Source: Croceitalea sp947503285
GTDB lineage: Bacteria > Bacteroidota > Bacteroidia > Flavobacteriales > Flavobacteriaceae
Length of the DNA stretch: 64,000 nucleotides
Assembly (NCBI RefSeq): GCF_036985505.1
Contig: NZ_BTGQ01000003.1
Location: 310,001-374,000, forward strand
Reading direction: 5' to 3'
In this document: in pieces, positions 9,024 to 17,062 of the stretch
Position numbering within the stretch: position 1 is the stretch's first letter
Layout: every line of letters begins with the position of its first letter
Notes under the pieces: generated by a model
The model's input: only the letters and a program-made list of their open reading frames with translations
What the model was told of the DNA's origin: nothing
Database searches by the model: none
Made by a program: the position numbers and the translations under genes

Positions 9024-9025
9024 GG

Positions 9026-10009
9026 TTATAAAACCATCAAATTACAGCCCCTGACTTCGGCATTGTCAAAACGGCCCAAAATTTCAAAAGAACCATCGGC
9101 ATAGCTTTTGCCGAGATCTTGGGTGGCGATGAACGAACACGAATTGTAATTGGCCAGGTCGATAATATTGATTCCCCCGGTTTTTTCGAATTGTTGTGGG
9201 GTCAACGGGTCTTCAGTATCGCGTGTTGAAACACGCATCCACGGTGGACAATGGAATCTTCCATCACCTAAAGAATAGGCCTGCGATAATAATTCGGTCA
9301 TACCGTATTCTGAATGTACTTCAGAAACGCCCAAGCCTTTTTTTAATAGTTTATGAAGTTCCGTTCGAATAATTTCCTTTCGCCTGCCCTTCATACCACC
9401 TGTCTCCATTACAATGGTGTTGCCCAGGTTCAAAGTATGGTTGTCGGCCAAATCCAATAGTGCGAACGATACACCTAATAAAATTGTTGGGGTATTGGCT
9501 GCTTCTAATCCTTTTAGGGTAAGGATCAGCTTATCGAGGTCGTTCAAATAGAAGCCACTTTTTTTATTTTTGGATTTCTGAATGAGATCATTGGCCATAT
9601 AAATCAATGATGACCCTTCACGCTCTAAATAAGAGGGTAACAAGGCCAAAATGCAATAATCTTCGATATTGCCATAAAAGAGTTCAAATGCCCTTAAGTA
9701 ACTTTTTTCATAGAGTGAGAGGTCGCTCACATAGTGTTTGCTGGTCGAAGCACCTGTAGTTCCGCTACTGGTAAAGATGGCTTTTGGTGCTTCGGTTGTC
9801 GAAACGACTTTCTTCGTTTTAAAAAACGATATCGGTAAATATGGGATCGCTTTTAGTGTTCTCACCTGTTGCGGGCTTACCCGTAAATGATCACAAAACG
9901 ATCGGTAAATTTGGTTGTGCCGGTACTGATGGTTGAAAACCAGTAATGCAGCGGTCTCAAACCCCGAATCGTTGGTAATCGAGAAAATGGAATCTGAAGT
10001 AAGGCCCAT
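9026..10009 (-). CDS. LuxE-like acyl-activating enzyme (ANL superfamily)
   Basis: A 327-residue member of the acyl-protein synthetase/LuxE branch of the adenylate-forming enzymes. It has the Ser/Thr/Gly-rich AMP-binding loop FTSSGTTGAST, a central METGGMKGRR segment and HSEYGMTELLSQAY, which corresponds to the ANL YGxTE motif. It is shorter than full acyl-CoA synthetases, as expected for this group. In Flavobacteriia this is a common single-copy gene usually annotated as an acyltransferase. The acyl substrate and acceptor are unknown. It probably activates a fatty acid or aryl acid as the acyl-adenylate. Confidence 0.75.
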   Translation of the reverse strand: MGLTSDSIFSITNDSGFETAALLVFNHQYRHNQIYRSFCDHLRVSPQQVRTLKAIPYLPISFFKTKKVVSTTEAPKAIFTSSGTTGASTSKHYVSDLSLYEKSYLRAFELFYGNIEDYCILALLPSYLEREGSSLIYMANDLIQKSKNKKSGFYLNDLDKLILTLKGLEAANTPTILLGVSFALLDLADNHTLNLGNTIVMETGGMKGRRKEIIRTELHKLLKKGLGVSEVHSEYGMTELLSQAYSLGDGRFHCPPWMRVSTRDTEDPLTPQQFEKTGGINIIDLANYNSCSFIATQDLGKSYADGSFEILGRFDNAEVRGCNLMVL

Positions 10010-10031
10010 GCTAACAAAAATACCTAAAATA

Positions 10032-10059
10032 AAAGCCCCAATACGAGTATTGGGGCTTT
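10032..10059 (-). terminator. Terminator of the small T9SS-domain gene
   Basis: A 13-bp stem (AAAGCCCCAATAC / GTATTGGGGCTTT) with a 2-base loop. It is followed on the minus strand by a T-rich run (TTTTATTTTA). It lies 20 bp beyond the stop of the gene at 10080-10403, just before the LuxE-like gene's promoter region. Confidence 0.9.
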
Positions 10060-10079
10060 CATGTTGTTAGTTTGGGTAG

Positions 10080-10403
10080 TTATTTTATCACCAGCTTTCT
10101 GGTCATTGTTTTTTTGTTTTCCGATACCTGTAAAACATATACACCGGGTACAAGTTTTGAAATATTCAAAGTATTGGTGGCAATCCGTTTGTGAAGCACA
10201 ATTTCACCAAAGACGTCAAAGATTTGAATTTCTTTACTGCCATTAGAGGCCGTGGTAATATAGACTTCATCACCATAAGCGGGATTCGGGTACATTTTAA
10301 AACCTTTAACCTCGATAGGTTCGATATGGTTGACACTGACCAATTCTTGACCGAATGTAAATAGGGGTAACGCCATAAGAACGATTAAGTAGATTTTCTT
10401 CAT
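10080..10403 (-). CDS. Tiny secreted protein consisting of a T9SS type A sorting domain
   Basis: A 107-residue protein. A signal peptide (MKKIYLIVLMALPLFTFGQ) is followed by only about 15 residues, then a complete T9SS type A C-terminal domain: YPNP at 38-41, the IQIFDVFGE strand, KLVPGVYVLQV, and the end TRKLVIK. In known T9SS cargo this domain directs outer-membrane export and is cut off by PorU, so almost nothing would remain after processing. I chose the ATG at 10403, since the upstream in-frame extension gives no signal peptide. It is a paralogue of the next gene. The role is unknown: a secreted peptide, a decoy or a free-standing surface domain are all possible. Confidence 0.8.
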   Translation of the reverse strand: MKKIYLIVLMALPLFTFGQELVSVNHIEPIEVKGFKMYPNPAYGDEVYITTASNGSKEIQIFDVFGEIVLHKRIATNTLNISKLVPGVYVLQVSENKKTMTRKLVIK

Positions 10404-10547
10404 GTAAGTGCGATTTGGGATAATTGCAATACAAATGTAGCTGACAGCAACGAAGAAAACCATTAAATGTTGTGAAACGCAAAACTTTGTAGGTCAGTAC
10501 GATGAACTACATGAATTATACCTAAAAATGGTATTGAAGAATCGGTA

Positions 10548-10856
10548 TTACTTGATAATGAGCTTTCTGGTAGCTACTTTATCTTTTTCGAAAACCCTTA
10601 AAATATAAACCCCTTTATCAAGTCTAGAGACATTGAGTTCTTTGCCGAGAATGGTAGCCTCGAATACTTGGGTACCCAATACATCAAAAATATGTACGGT
10701 CTTAGGCGCGTTTTGGGCAGTGTTGATGAAAATCTTTCCGTTGATCGTGGGATTGGGGTATAATTTGAAGCCCTCTATATCACTATTAACCTTGGATTCT
10801 TGTGAAAATCCTAAAGTGCAGACCATAAAAAAGAACACGAGGTAAAGTTGCTTCAT
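10548..10856 (-). CDS. Second tiny secreted T9SS sorting-domain protein
   Basis: A 102-residue paralogue of its downstream neighbour. The signal peptide (MKQLYLVFFFMVCTLGFSQ) is followed by about 10 residues, then YPNP at 33-36, VHIFDVLGTQV, RLDKGVYILRV and a terminal TRKLIIK. The two genes are in the same orientation, separated by 144 bp that contain no obvious terminator. The start at 10856 is chosen because it places the signal peptide at the N-terminus. It shares the same puzzle as its neighbour: the protein is nearly all sorting signal. Confidence 0.8.
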   Translation of the reverse strand: MKQLYLVFFFMVCTLGFSQESKVNSDIEGFKLYPNPTINGKIFINTAQNAPKTVHIFDVLGTQVFEATILGKELNVSRLDKGVYILRVFEKDKVATRKLIIK

Positions 10857-10949
10857 AAAGTATTGATAACAAACGATATGCCACAAATATAAAAAAATTG
10901 AAAGGGTGTGAAGACTTTGTTAAGGAAAAAAGCTACACTTTTCGATGAA

Positions 10950-10988
10950 GTGTAAAAAAAGGCCCCGCAATTAGCGGGGCCTTTTTAA
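10950..10988. terminator. Strong terminator after the TonB receptor/lipoprotein pair
   Basis: The GC-rich stem AGGCCCCGC / GCGGGGCCT (10960-10968 with 10974-10982) has a 5-base loop. It has an A run on the left and a T run on the right, so it can act on both strands. Its natural client is the minus-strand lipoprotein gene ending at 11006. Confidence 0.92.
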
Positions 10989-11005
10989 CTATGAAACTAA
11001 ATTAA

Positions 11006-12196
11006 CTAATTAATGCCCACGGTCCATCCGGCACCCCATGTAGCAATATCAGTGCCTGTTCCGTTGCCTTCACCAAAAATAAAGTCTGCTTCTGTAAAGG
11101 TAAAGCCCGTGTCGTTTCTTAATCTTGTAGTCACATTATTAAAAGTAACATCCGTAACGTTCAATAAGCCATCGATAACCCCTTGTCCGGTTGGGTTGTC
11201 ACCGGCATCACCATCCAAATCAAATGCTTCATCAAAATCGGTTATAACAACATTATTAAATAATCCTTGCGTACCTGCTCGTAAACGAATTGCTTCGCTT
11301 GCATCATTTGCTCCTATTACGGTAACATTGGTCACATTTGGTGCGGAGAAGGCTCCAGATGCATTACTGAAATCCGTATTGTACCCATCACATTCAAAAG
11401 CTTTGTCGTGACTTGTGCCATGTTGAACGTAGACATCCGTCAAATTACCCGTAAAACCTTCGGTCCAATCAATGGAATCATCCTCAGAATTTACAACGAC
11501 CAAGTGACTTGCATTCACGGTTCCGCCAAAGAATTCAAAACCGTCGTCAGAGCCTTCGTAGACTTGAACAAAATCGATAGTGGTACCACTACCCACGGCA
11601 TAAGCAGATAAACCATTTAATTCTGCGTTTCCATCAATGGCACCCCCAGCAAATTCGATGCGCACATATTGTAGGATACCTGAATTGTCAGTAGGGGTAT
11701 TGCCACCATAAGAGAGTCCACCAACTTCTGAAGTTGCCGTATCGGTAGATCCATCTGCAGTTGAGTTGATAGGCGCTCGACCACAAATTACCAAACCACC
11801 CCAATCACCCGAAGAAGGATTGCTTGCGTTTGAAGTAAGCACAATGGGCTCACTTGCCGTACCCATGGCATTGATTTGGGCACCTTGTTGAATAGCGATA
11901 TACGCATTTACACCAACAGGTTGAGCCCGAACCGTCATACCTGCAGGAATGGTCAATGTAGTACCATCTGCCATCAAAACCGGACCGGTAATAGTATATT
12001 CGATATTTGGATCCAATGTGAGATCTTCAGTGAATACCCCACTAAGATTTACTGCGGTTACATTTGGATCCGGTTCTTCGCCATTGTTATTATTGATAAC
12101 ACTGTTATCGTTAATTATAATATCAGCGGTATCGTCGCTTTCGCATGCAATGAACAATGCAGCGGCTATACCTAAAAATAAAAACTTGTTTTTCAT
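11006..12196 (-). CDS. Beta-helix-like lipoprotein paired with a TonB-dependent receptor
   Basis: A 396-residue lipoprotein. The signal peptide ends in LFIAC with the lipidated Cys at 18, followed by an Asp/Asn-rich tether. The body is rich in short repeated strands with G-W-G-G-L, YVRIEFAGGAI, VQVYEGSDDGFEFFGG and NVTVIGANDASEAIRLR, suggesting a right-handed parallel beta-helix. Such proteins are often mislabelled in databases. It starts 23 bp after the receptor stop, so it is almost surely co-transcribed and is probably the surface partner of that receptor. With the PhoB/PhoR-like pair next door, a phosphate-related role is a reasonable guess but is not shown by the sequence. Confidence 0.75.
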   Translation of the reverse strand: MKNKFLFLGIAAALFIACESDDTADIIINDNSVINNNNGEEPDPNVTAVNLSGVFTEDLTLDPNIEYTITGPVLMADGTTLTIPAGMTVRAQPVGVNAYIAIQQGAQINAMGTASEPIVLTSNASNPSSGDWGGLVICGRAPINSTADGSTDTATSEVGGLSYGGNTPTDNSGILQYVRIEFAGGAIDGNAELNGLSAYAVGSGTTIDFVQVYEGSDDGFEFFGGTVNASHLVVVNSEDDSIDWTEGFTGNLTDVYVQHGTSHDKAFECDGYNTDFSNASGAFSAPNVTNVTVIGANDASEAIRLRAGTQGLFNNVVITDFDEAFDLDGDAGDNPTGQGVIDGLLNVTDVTFNNVTTRLRNDTGFTFTEADFIFGEGNGTGTDIATWGAGWTVGIN

Positions 12197-12218
12197 TGTT
12201 TTGAGTTTAAAAAAATAA

Positions 12219-15044
12219 TTAAAATTTATATTTAAGGGTTAGCCCTACGTTAACCCCAAGATTGAATTCACGAATTACGATATCACCGATTCCAGTATTT
12301 TCTCGAACAAAAGAAATGTCTGGATTCAATAGGTTCTTGGCACTCAAATTAGCTTCGAAATGTTCTCCAAATGAGTTTTTCCAGATGAAGTTTAGAGAGG
12401 GTACCGATCTTTCTACAATGTTCCCTAAGCTACCTGCACCCAGGGAAAAGATACGATCGGAGAAATATGAAAATGCCAATGTAGCTTTTGGTTTATAGTC
12501 ACCAAATACTGGACTGTAGTTCAAGTCGGCGTTTACAATAAAAGGAGAAGCGCCCTCAAGTTTATCAGAATCGCGCTCAAAAGACGTCCCAAAGGTATTG
12601 TCAGCACCCCCTGGTATATCCTTTAAATCTTGACTGGTATCCGTATAGGCAGCATTTAACCCGATAGAAACTAATGCATTTTCATCAGCATCGGTAAGCA
12701 AGTTCTTGCGAGCCTCAACTTCCACTCCAAAAACATCAGCTTGTTCACCAGTTCTAAAATAACGTTGTGTACCAGTAGCATCGGCAGCTACTACCCTGTT
12801 AACTGGGTCTTTGATAGTTTTGGCGAAAGCGGCAATTGATATGATTTCACCGCGTTCTAAGAACAACTCGTATTTTAAATCATAATTATATACATCAGAG
12901 TAGGTTGCCCCAGTACCATCTAAACCACCCAATAAGTCAGGGTTACCACCTACCCGTTGGGTAACACCTTCATAAACAAAGGGTGCTACTTCTTTGAATT
13001 CAGGAAATGAAGCCGTCTTACTTGCTGCCAAACGAAGGTTTGAGTTTTCATTGATGGCGTATTTTACGTTTACGCTGGGTAGATAGATGTTCTCGTAAAC
13101 GTCCCTGAAGCCGGGGTCATCGGGGCGAATGTTGATTACATCATATGCTACCTTTTGATCAAAAGATTCAATACGGAACCCCGGAATAATGGTCCATTTT
13201 TCATTTAGTGCCCATTCAGCGGATACATATGCAGCATGGACGTTTAAATTTCCGGTATAGGTGTTCTCAGGTAAGCCAGGTCTATTCGTATTTCCAATTT
13301 CATTGTTGATAGGGTTCAATACAATCAAATCATAAAGACCGCTGCCATCAGGAATGTTGATATTGGCGACATCAAAAATGCTATTAAAATCATTGACATC
13401 CGTTACTGGGGTCCCATCTCGATCCTGAATTTCGTAACCATATCTAATACTATTGAAATTACGCTCTTTTCTTCTGCCGTTATAACCAAAATTCAATTTT
13501 ACCTTTTCAGAAACTTGGTAATCAAGATTCAAGAAACTGTTTAGTTCATCATCTTCAATACTTTGAAAAAAACGTTGATTGTCAAAGGGAATATTGGTAT
13601 AGAATACGGGGTTGGTATTCGGGTCGTCATCCAAAGAAAATTGAAAATTCTCAAGGGTAATACGCTTTCTATCCGGCTCATCAGAGAAAACTTTGTTAAA
13701 GCCCGTGCCCCAATCCAAAGACAACTTTTCATTAAAGATATGTTGACTGGTCAATTGGTTTACAAAAATCATATCTTGATTGAATTGAACATTGGTTACA
13801 TGAAACCCTTCATCAGTGTTTAGAATAGCATCTCTGTTGGTACCTAGTCCGTTTACACCAAAATAGCTAACTGCATCATTAGAGCTATTGATGAAAAGGG
13901 AACTGTATTTAACCTTGTGCTCATTGTTGATCTTATAAGTCAGATTAGCAAGTAAAGTAGTAGTAGTACCATAAGAGTACTCTTGAACATTTGGAAAATC
14001 AATTTTTAAAACATTGGTGAAATCTCGAGCAGGGCCTTCCCTAAATTCATAACTGCTATTGAAACTTGCAGAACCAAAAAAGCTCAAACGGGATTCGTTC
14101 TCGAAGTTCCATGAATAACCACCATCCACTGAGGCGGAAAGATTGATTGGGCTCCAGGCACTTTGAGGGTCGACCCCATGTGATAATACCACCGCAAAAG
14201 GATCATTATCATATCTATTATAAAAACCAAAGTCACTCGGGCCTTCACTTCGTACAAAATCTTCACCACTAGCATTGGAGTTTAGCCCGCTTCCTATAGA
14301 AATGTCGATAAAACCATCACCCGTATATTCTTTAGAGTCAATATTGACGTTTCCGGCAGCAAAATCGCCATAAAACCCTGAAGAATAGGCTTTTCTTACT
14401 GAAACATTTTCGATGATGCTTGATGAGAATAAATTGAGGTCTATGTTCTTTTTGTTCACATCATTAGAGGGTAATGACAACCCATTCATAGTCGTATTTT
14501 GGTAGCGGTCACCTAACCCACGTACATAAACATTACTTGACCCTTGTTGTTTTGAAATGCCAGAAATTTGGGCAACTGCAGAAGCTGCATCATCAATACC
14601 TTTTAAGGTTAGGGCCTCTGCGCTAATGGCTTCTTGAAGAACCAAGGCATTCTTTTGTTCCAACAACAAAGCAATTTCCGAGTCTTTTCGGGCACTGGTC
14701 GTAATCACGACCTCATCTAGGGCAAAACCTTGTGAGGCACTCATAGGTACATTGATGGTAGTCACTTTGTCTACAACAACTTCTACATTAGGTATTTCAA
14801 CAGTTTCATAGCCTAAGTAACTGAATTGAATGGTATATACTCCGGGTTCAAGACTAGAAAGCTCATAGAGCCCGTCAAAATCTGATGTTGTACCTATAGT
14901 GGTTCCTTTAATAAGCACATTTGCAAAAGCCAAAGGCTCATCGTTCAGTTCTTTGTCGGTCAACTTTCCGACTATGGAACCCGTTTGCTGAGAGAAGCTT
15001 AGCAAGGTGAATAAAAGAGTTGTCAAAAACAGTGTATATTTCAT
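12219..15044 (-). CDS. TonB-dependent receptor with N-terminal CarboxypepD_reg-like domain
   Basis: An outer-membrane active transporter of 941 residues. The order is: signal peptide (MKYTLFLTTLLFTLLSFS), CarboxypepD_reg-like domain (about 22-105, GKLTDKELNDEPLAFANV), plug domain (VVITTSARKDSE to about 260, with SGISKQQGSSNVYVRGLGDRYQ) and a C-terminal 22-strand barrel ending in GLTLKYKF. I chose the ATG at 15044. An ATG at 15110 would put 22 unconserved residues before the signal peptide and run into the 11-bp repeat array. It is divergent from a PhoB-like gene and co-directional with a lipoprotein. The substrate is not readable. Phosphate or an organophosphate is suggested only by context. 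Confidence 0.88.
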   Translation of the reverse strand: MKYTLFLTTLLFTLLSFSQQTGSIVGKLTDKELNDEPLAFANVLIKGTTIGTTSDFDGLYELSSLEPGVYTIQFSYLGYETVEIPNVEVVVDKVTTINVPMSASQGFALDEVVITTSARKDSEIALLLEQKNALVLQEAISAEALTLKGIDDAASAVAQISGISKQQGSSNVYVRGLGDRYQNTTMNGLSLPSNDVNKKNIDLNLFSSSIIENVSVRKAYSSGFYGDFAAGNVNIDSKEYTGDGFIDISIGSGLNSNASGEDFVRSEGPSDFGFYNRYDNDPFAVVLSHGVDPQSAWSPINLSASVDGGYSWNFENESRLSFFGSASFNSSYEFREGPARDFTNVLKIDFPNVQEYSYGTTTTLLANLTYKINNEHKVKYSSLFINSSNDAVSYFGVNGLGTNRDAILNTDEGFHVTNVQFNQDMIFVNQLTSQHIFNEKLSLDWGTGFNKVFSDEPDRKRITLENFQFSLDDDPNTNPVFYTNIPFDNQRFFQSIEDDELNSFLNLDYQVSEKVKLNFGYNGRRKERNFNSIRYGYEIQDRDGTPVTDVNDFNSIFDVANINIPDGSGLYDLIVLNPINNEIGNTNRPGLPENTYTGNLNVHAAYVSAEWALNEKWTIIPGFRIESFDQKVAYDVINIRPDDPGFRDVYENIYLPSVNVKYAINENSNLRLAASKTASFPEFKEVAPFVYEGVTQRVGGNPDLLGGLDGTGATYSDVYNYDLKYELFLERGEIISIAAFAKTIKDPVNRVVAADATGTQRYFRTGEQADVFGVEVEARKNLLTDADENALVSIGLNAAYTDTSQDLKDIPGGADNTFGTSFERDSDKLEGASPFIVNADLNYSPVFGDYKPKATLAFSYFSDRIFSLGAGSLGNIVERSVPSLNFIWKNSFGEHFEANLSAKNLLNPDISFVRENTGIGDIVIREFNLGVNVGLTLKYKF

Positions 15045-15100
15045 TACTCGATTTGTTGGTTTTAACTCGGCGCAAAGAAAGTCAGTGGTTGTAAAGGCCA

Positions 15101-15170
15101 TGTTACCCATATGTTAAAGGTTTATTTCAAAAGGGTTACGATAAGGTTATGAGATTAAATCAATGTTAAG
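15101..15170. promoter_or_regulatory. Pho-box-like array of 11-bp-phased GTTA repeats
   Basis: Between the TonB receptor and the PhoB-like gene, GTTA occurs at 15102, 15113, 15135 and 15146, all in one 11-bp register. A degenerate unit (TATTT) fills the missing position near 15124. A further ATTA/GTTA pair 11 bp apart sits at 15154 and 15165, out of register. PhoB-type regulators bind direct repeats spaced 11 bp, so this is a candidate binding site for the adjacent response regulator. A poor -7 box for the receptor (TTTCTTTG on the minus strand, 15071-15078) would place the array at about the -33 region. The assignment is inference. Confidence 0.5.
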
Positions 15171-15320
15171 TGGTAAAGGGGTAATTGTATTATCTTTACA
15201 TTTGGGTGAAAAGGAAGTAAAATAGTAGCTATTCCGAGATGGTTTAAAAGTCTCATAATTAATGGTTTAAAAAAATTAACTTACTAACCGTAGCTAACCA
15301 AAAACAGAAATACCAATACG

Positions 15321-16007
15321 ATGAAAACAAAGAATATTAAGATACTTTTAGTGGATGATGAACCAGATATTCTTGAAATCGTAAGTTATAACCTATCTTC
15401 TGAGGGTTATGAGGTTATAACCGCTAAAAATGGCGTGGAAGGGGTAGCAAAAGCGAAGAAAAAGCAACCGCACCTTGTTATCTTGGATGTTATGATGCCC
15501 GAAATGGATGGCATTGAGGCATGCGAGATCATGCGCCGCACCCCCGGCCTTGAAAATACCATCATTACCTTTTTGACGGCGAGAGGTGAAGATTATTCGC
15601 AAGTAGCCGGTTTTGATGCCGGGGCCGATGATTATATCACCAAGCCGATCAAGCCCAAGGTTTTGATCAGTAAGGTGAAGGCCCTTCTAAGAAGGTTAAA
15701 AGAAGATAAGTCAGAAGTAGAGGATATTGTTAAAGTTGGCAATATCGTCATCAATCGCGAAGAATATAAAATAGTCAATAATGGCAAAGAAATCATATTG
15801 CCAAGAAAAGAGTTTGAGCTATTGGCCTTATTGACTTCAAAACCAAGTAAGGTTTTTAAGCGAGAAGTCATACTCGATAAGGTATGGGGCAATGAAGTTG
15901 TCGTTGGTGGAAGGACTATTGACGTGCATATCAGAAAATTGCGTGAAAAAATTGGTGACCATCATTTTAAAACCGTTAAAGGGGTGGGTTATAAGTTTGT
16001 GTTATAA
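15321..16007 (+). CDS. PhoB/OmpR-family response regulator
   Basis: A DNA-binding response regulator of 228 residues. The receiver domain (about 7-120) has acidic D12/D13, the phospho-acceptor D56 (LDVMMPEMDG), T86 and K108 (ITKPIKPK). A C-terminal OmpR-type winged helix (about 130-228) has IILPRKEFELLALL, the REVILDKVWG loop and GRTIDVHIRKLREKIG. It overlaps the histidine kinase by one base (TAATG), so the pair is coupled. It resembles the PhoB of Bacteroidota. The divergent TonB receptor and the 11-bp repeats between them suggest a local target. Stimulus inferred, not proven. Confidence 0.92.
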   Translation: MKTKNIKILLVDDEPDILEIVSYNLSSEGYEVITAKNGVEGVAKAKKKQPHLVILDVMMPEMDGIEACEIMRRTPGLENTIITFLTARGEDYSQVAGFDAGADDYITKPIKPKVLISKVKALLRRLKEDKSEVEDIVKVGNIVINREEYKIVNNGKEIILPRKEFELLALLTSKPSKVFKREVILDKVWGNEVVVGGRTIDVHIRKLREKIGDHHFKTVKGVGYKFVL

Positions 16008-17062
16008 TGGCTATTGCCCTAAAAAAGTCATACCGTTTTGCACTTCGTTCGTCATTTTACATTTGTTTGGTTGCAACCTCGGTGCTCTGCGTCATTTTAT
16101 TTTTAATCGACCAATTACATTGGCGGCTCCCGAGTATATTCTTACCGTTTTGTTTTGTAGCCTCCTTTCTTATTATTCAATCACGGGTCGAACGCTTTAT
16201 TTACCGTAGGGTCAAAAAAATATATGATGATGTTTCGTTATTGGAATCCTCATCATTCTCCTCAAAACCCGTCACTACCGATATGAAGACCTTGACGGAG
16301 GAAATTGGCAAGTTTGCCCAAGATAAAAAGGTCGAGATCGATACCCTAAAAATTAGGGAAGAGTACCGTAAGGATTTTTTGGGTAACGTTTCGCACGAAT
16401 TGAAAACACCCCTGTTTACCGTTCAAGGTTATATTCTAACATTGCTTGATGGGGCCATGAAAGACCCTAAGGTAAATGAGAAATATTTAAAGCGGGCCAG
16501 CAAGGGGGTAGAACGTCTCATCTATATTGTGAAGGACCTCGATTTGATCACCAAGTTGGAAGCTGGGGATCTGCGTCTTCAGAAAGAGGAATTCGACGTT
16601 ATTGAGATGATTCAAAACGTATTTGATCTTCTTGAAATGAAAGCCGCAAAAAAAGAGATCAGCCTGACCTTTGACATGAAATATGCGGCACCTATCCATG
16701 TATTGGCCGACGCTGAAAAAATACAACAAGTACTTACCAACCTCTTGGTAAACTCCATAAAGTATGGCCATACCAACGGAACGACTGAGGTGAGTGTAGA
16801 AAACTTGATCAAGAATAAGGTCATCGTTCGGGTTACCGATAATGGCGAGGGTATTCCTGAACAGCACATTCCCAGACTTTTTGAACGTTTTTATCGTGTG
16901 GATCAAAGTGGCAGTAGAAAAGAAGGTGGCTCTGGGTTAGGCCTTTCTATAGTAAAACATATCATTGAGGCACATGGCGAAAAAATTTATGTCGAAAGTG
17001 AAGTAGAGGTAGGTTCAGAATTTTCTTTTACCCTTGAAAAAACCCCAAATAGTGTTTCATAA
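16007..17062 (+). CDS. PhoR-like sensor histidine kinase
   Basis: A 351-residue membrane-bound sensor kinase. Two transmembrane segments (about 14-34 and 42-58) are separated by a very short loop, so there is no large periplasmic sensor domain. A HisKA domain carries H130 in FLGNVSHELKTP, and the HATPase domain has the N box (NLLVNSIKYG), DNGEGIP, and GGSGLGLSIVKHI. Phosphorylates the adjacent response regulator. The short sensor is like PhoR proteins that sense through transporter partners. The 3' end overlaps the convergent glycosyltransferase gene by 76 bp. Confidence 0.92.
   Translation: MAIALKKSYRFALRSSFYICLVATSVLCVILFLIDQLHWRLPSIFLPFCFVASFLIIQSRVERFIYRRVKKIYDDVSLLESSSFSSKPVTTDMKTLTEEIGKFAQDKKVEIDTLKIREEYRKDFLGNVSHELKTPLFTVQGYILTLLDGAMKDPKVNEKYLKRASKGVERLIYIVKDLDLITKLEAGDLRLQKEEFDVIEMIQNVFDLLEMKAAKKEISLTFDMKYAAPIHVLADAEKIQQVLTNLLVNSIKYGHTNGTTEVSVENLIKNKVIVRVTDNGEGIPEQHIPRLFERFYRVDQSGSRKEGGSGLGLSIVKHIIEAHGEKIYVESEVEVGSEFSFTLEKTPNSVS

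Noticed and set aside
11013..11611. Plus-strand open frames over the lipoprotein gene
   Set aside because: They are antisense to a coherent secreted protein with repeats and have no recognisable domain.
15045..15110. Longer N-terminus of the TonB receptor
   Set aside because: It would put 22 unconserved residues before a clear signal peptide and run into the regulatory repeats.
15197..15204. TACATTTG as the phoB-like gene promoter
   Set aside because: It matches the -7 consensus but lies 117 bp before the start and lacks a well-spaced -33 element; left uncalled.
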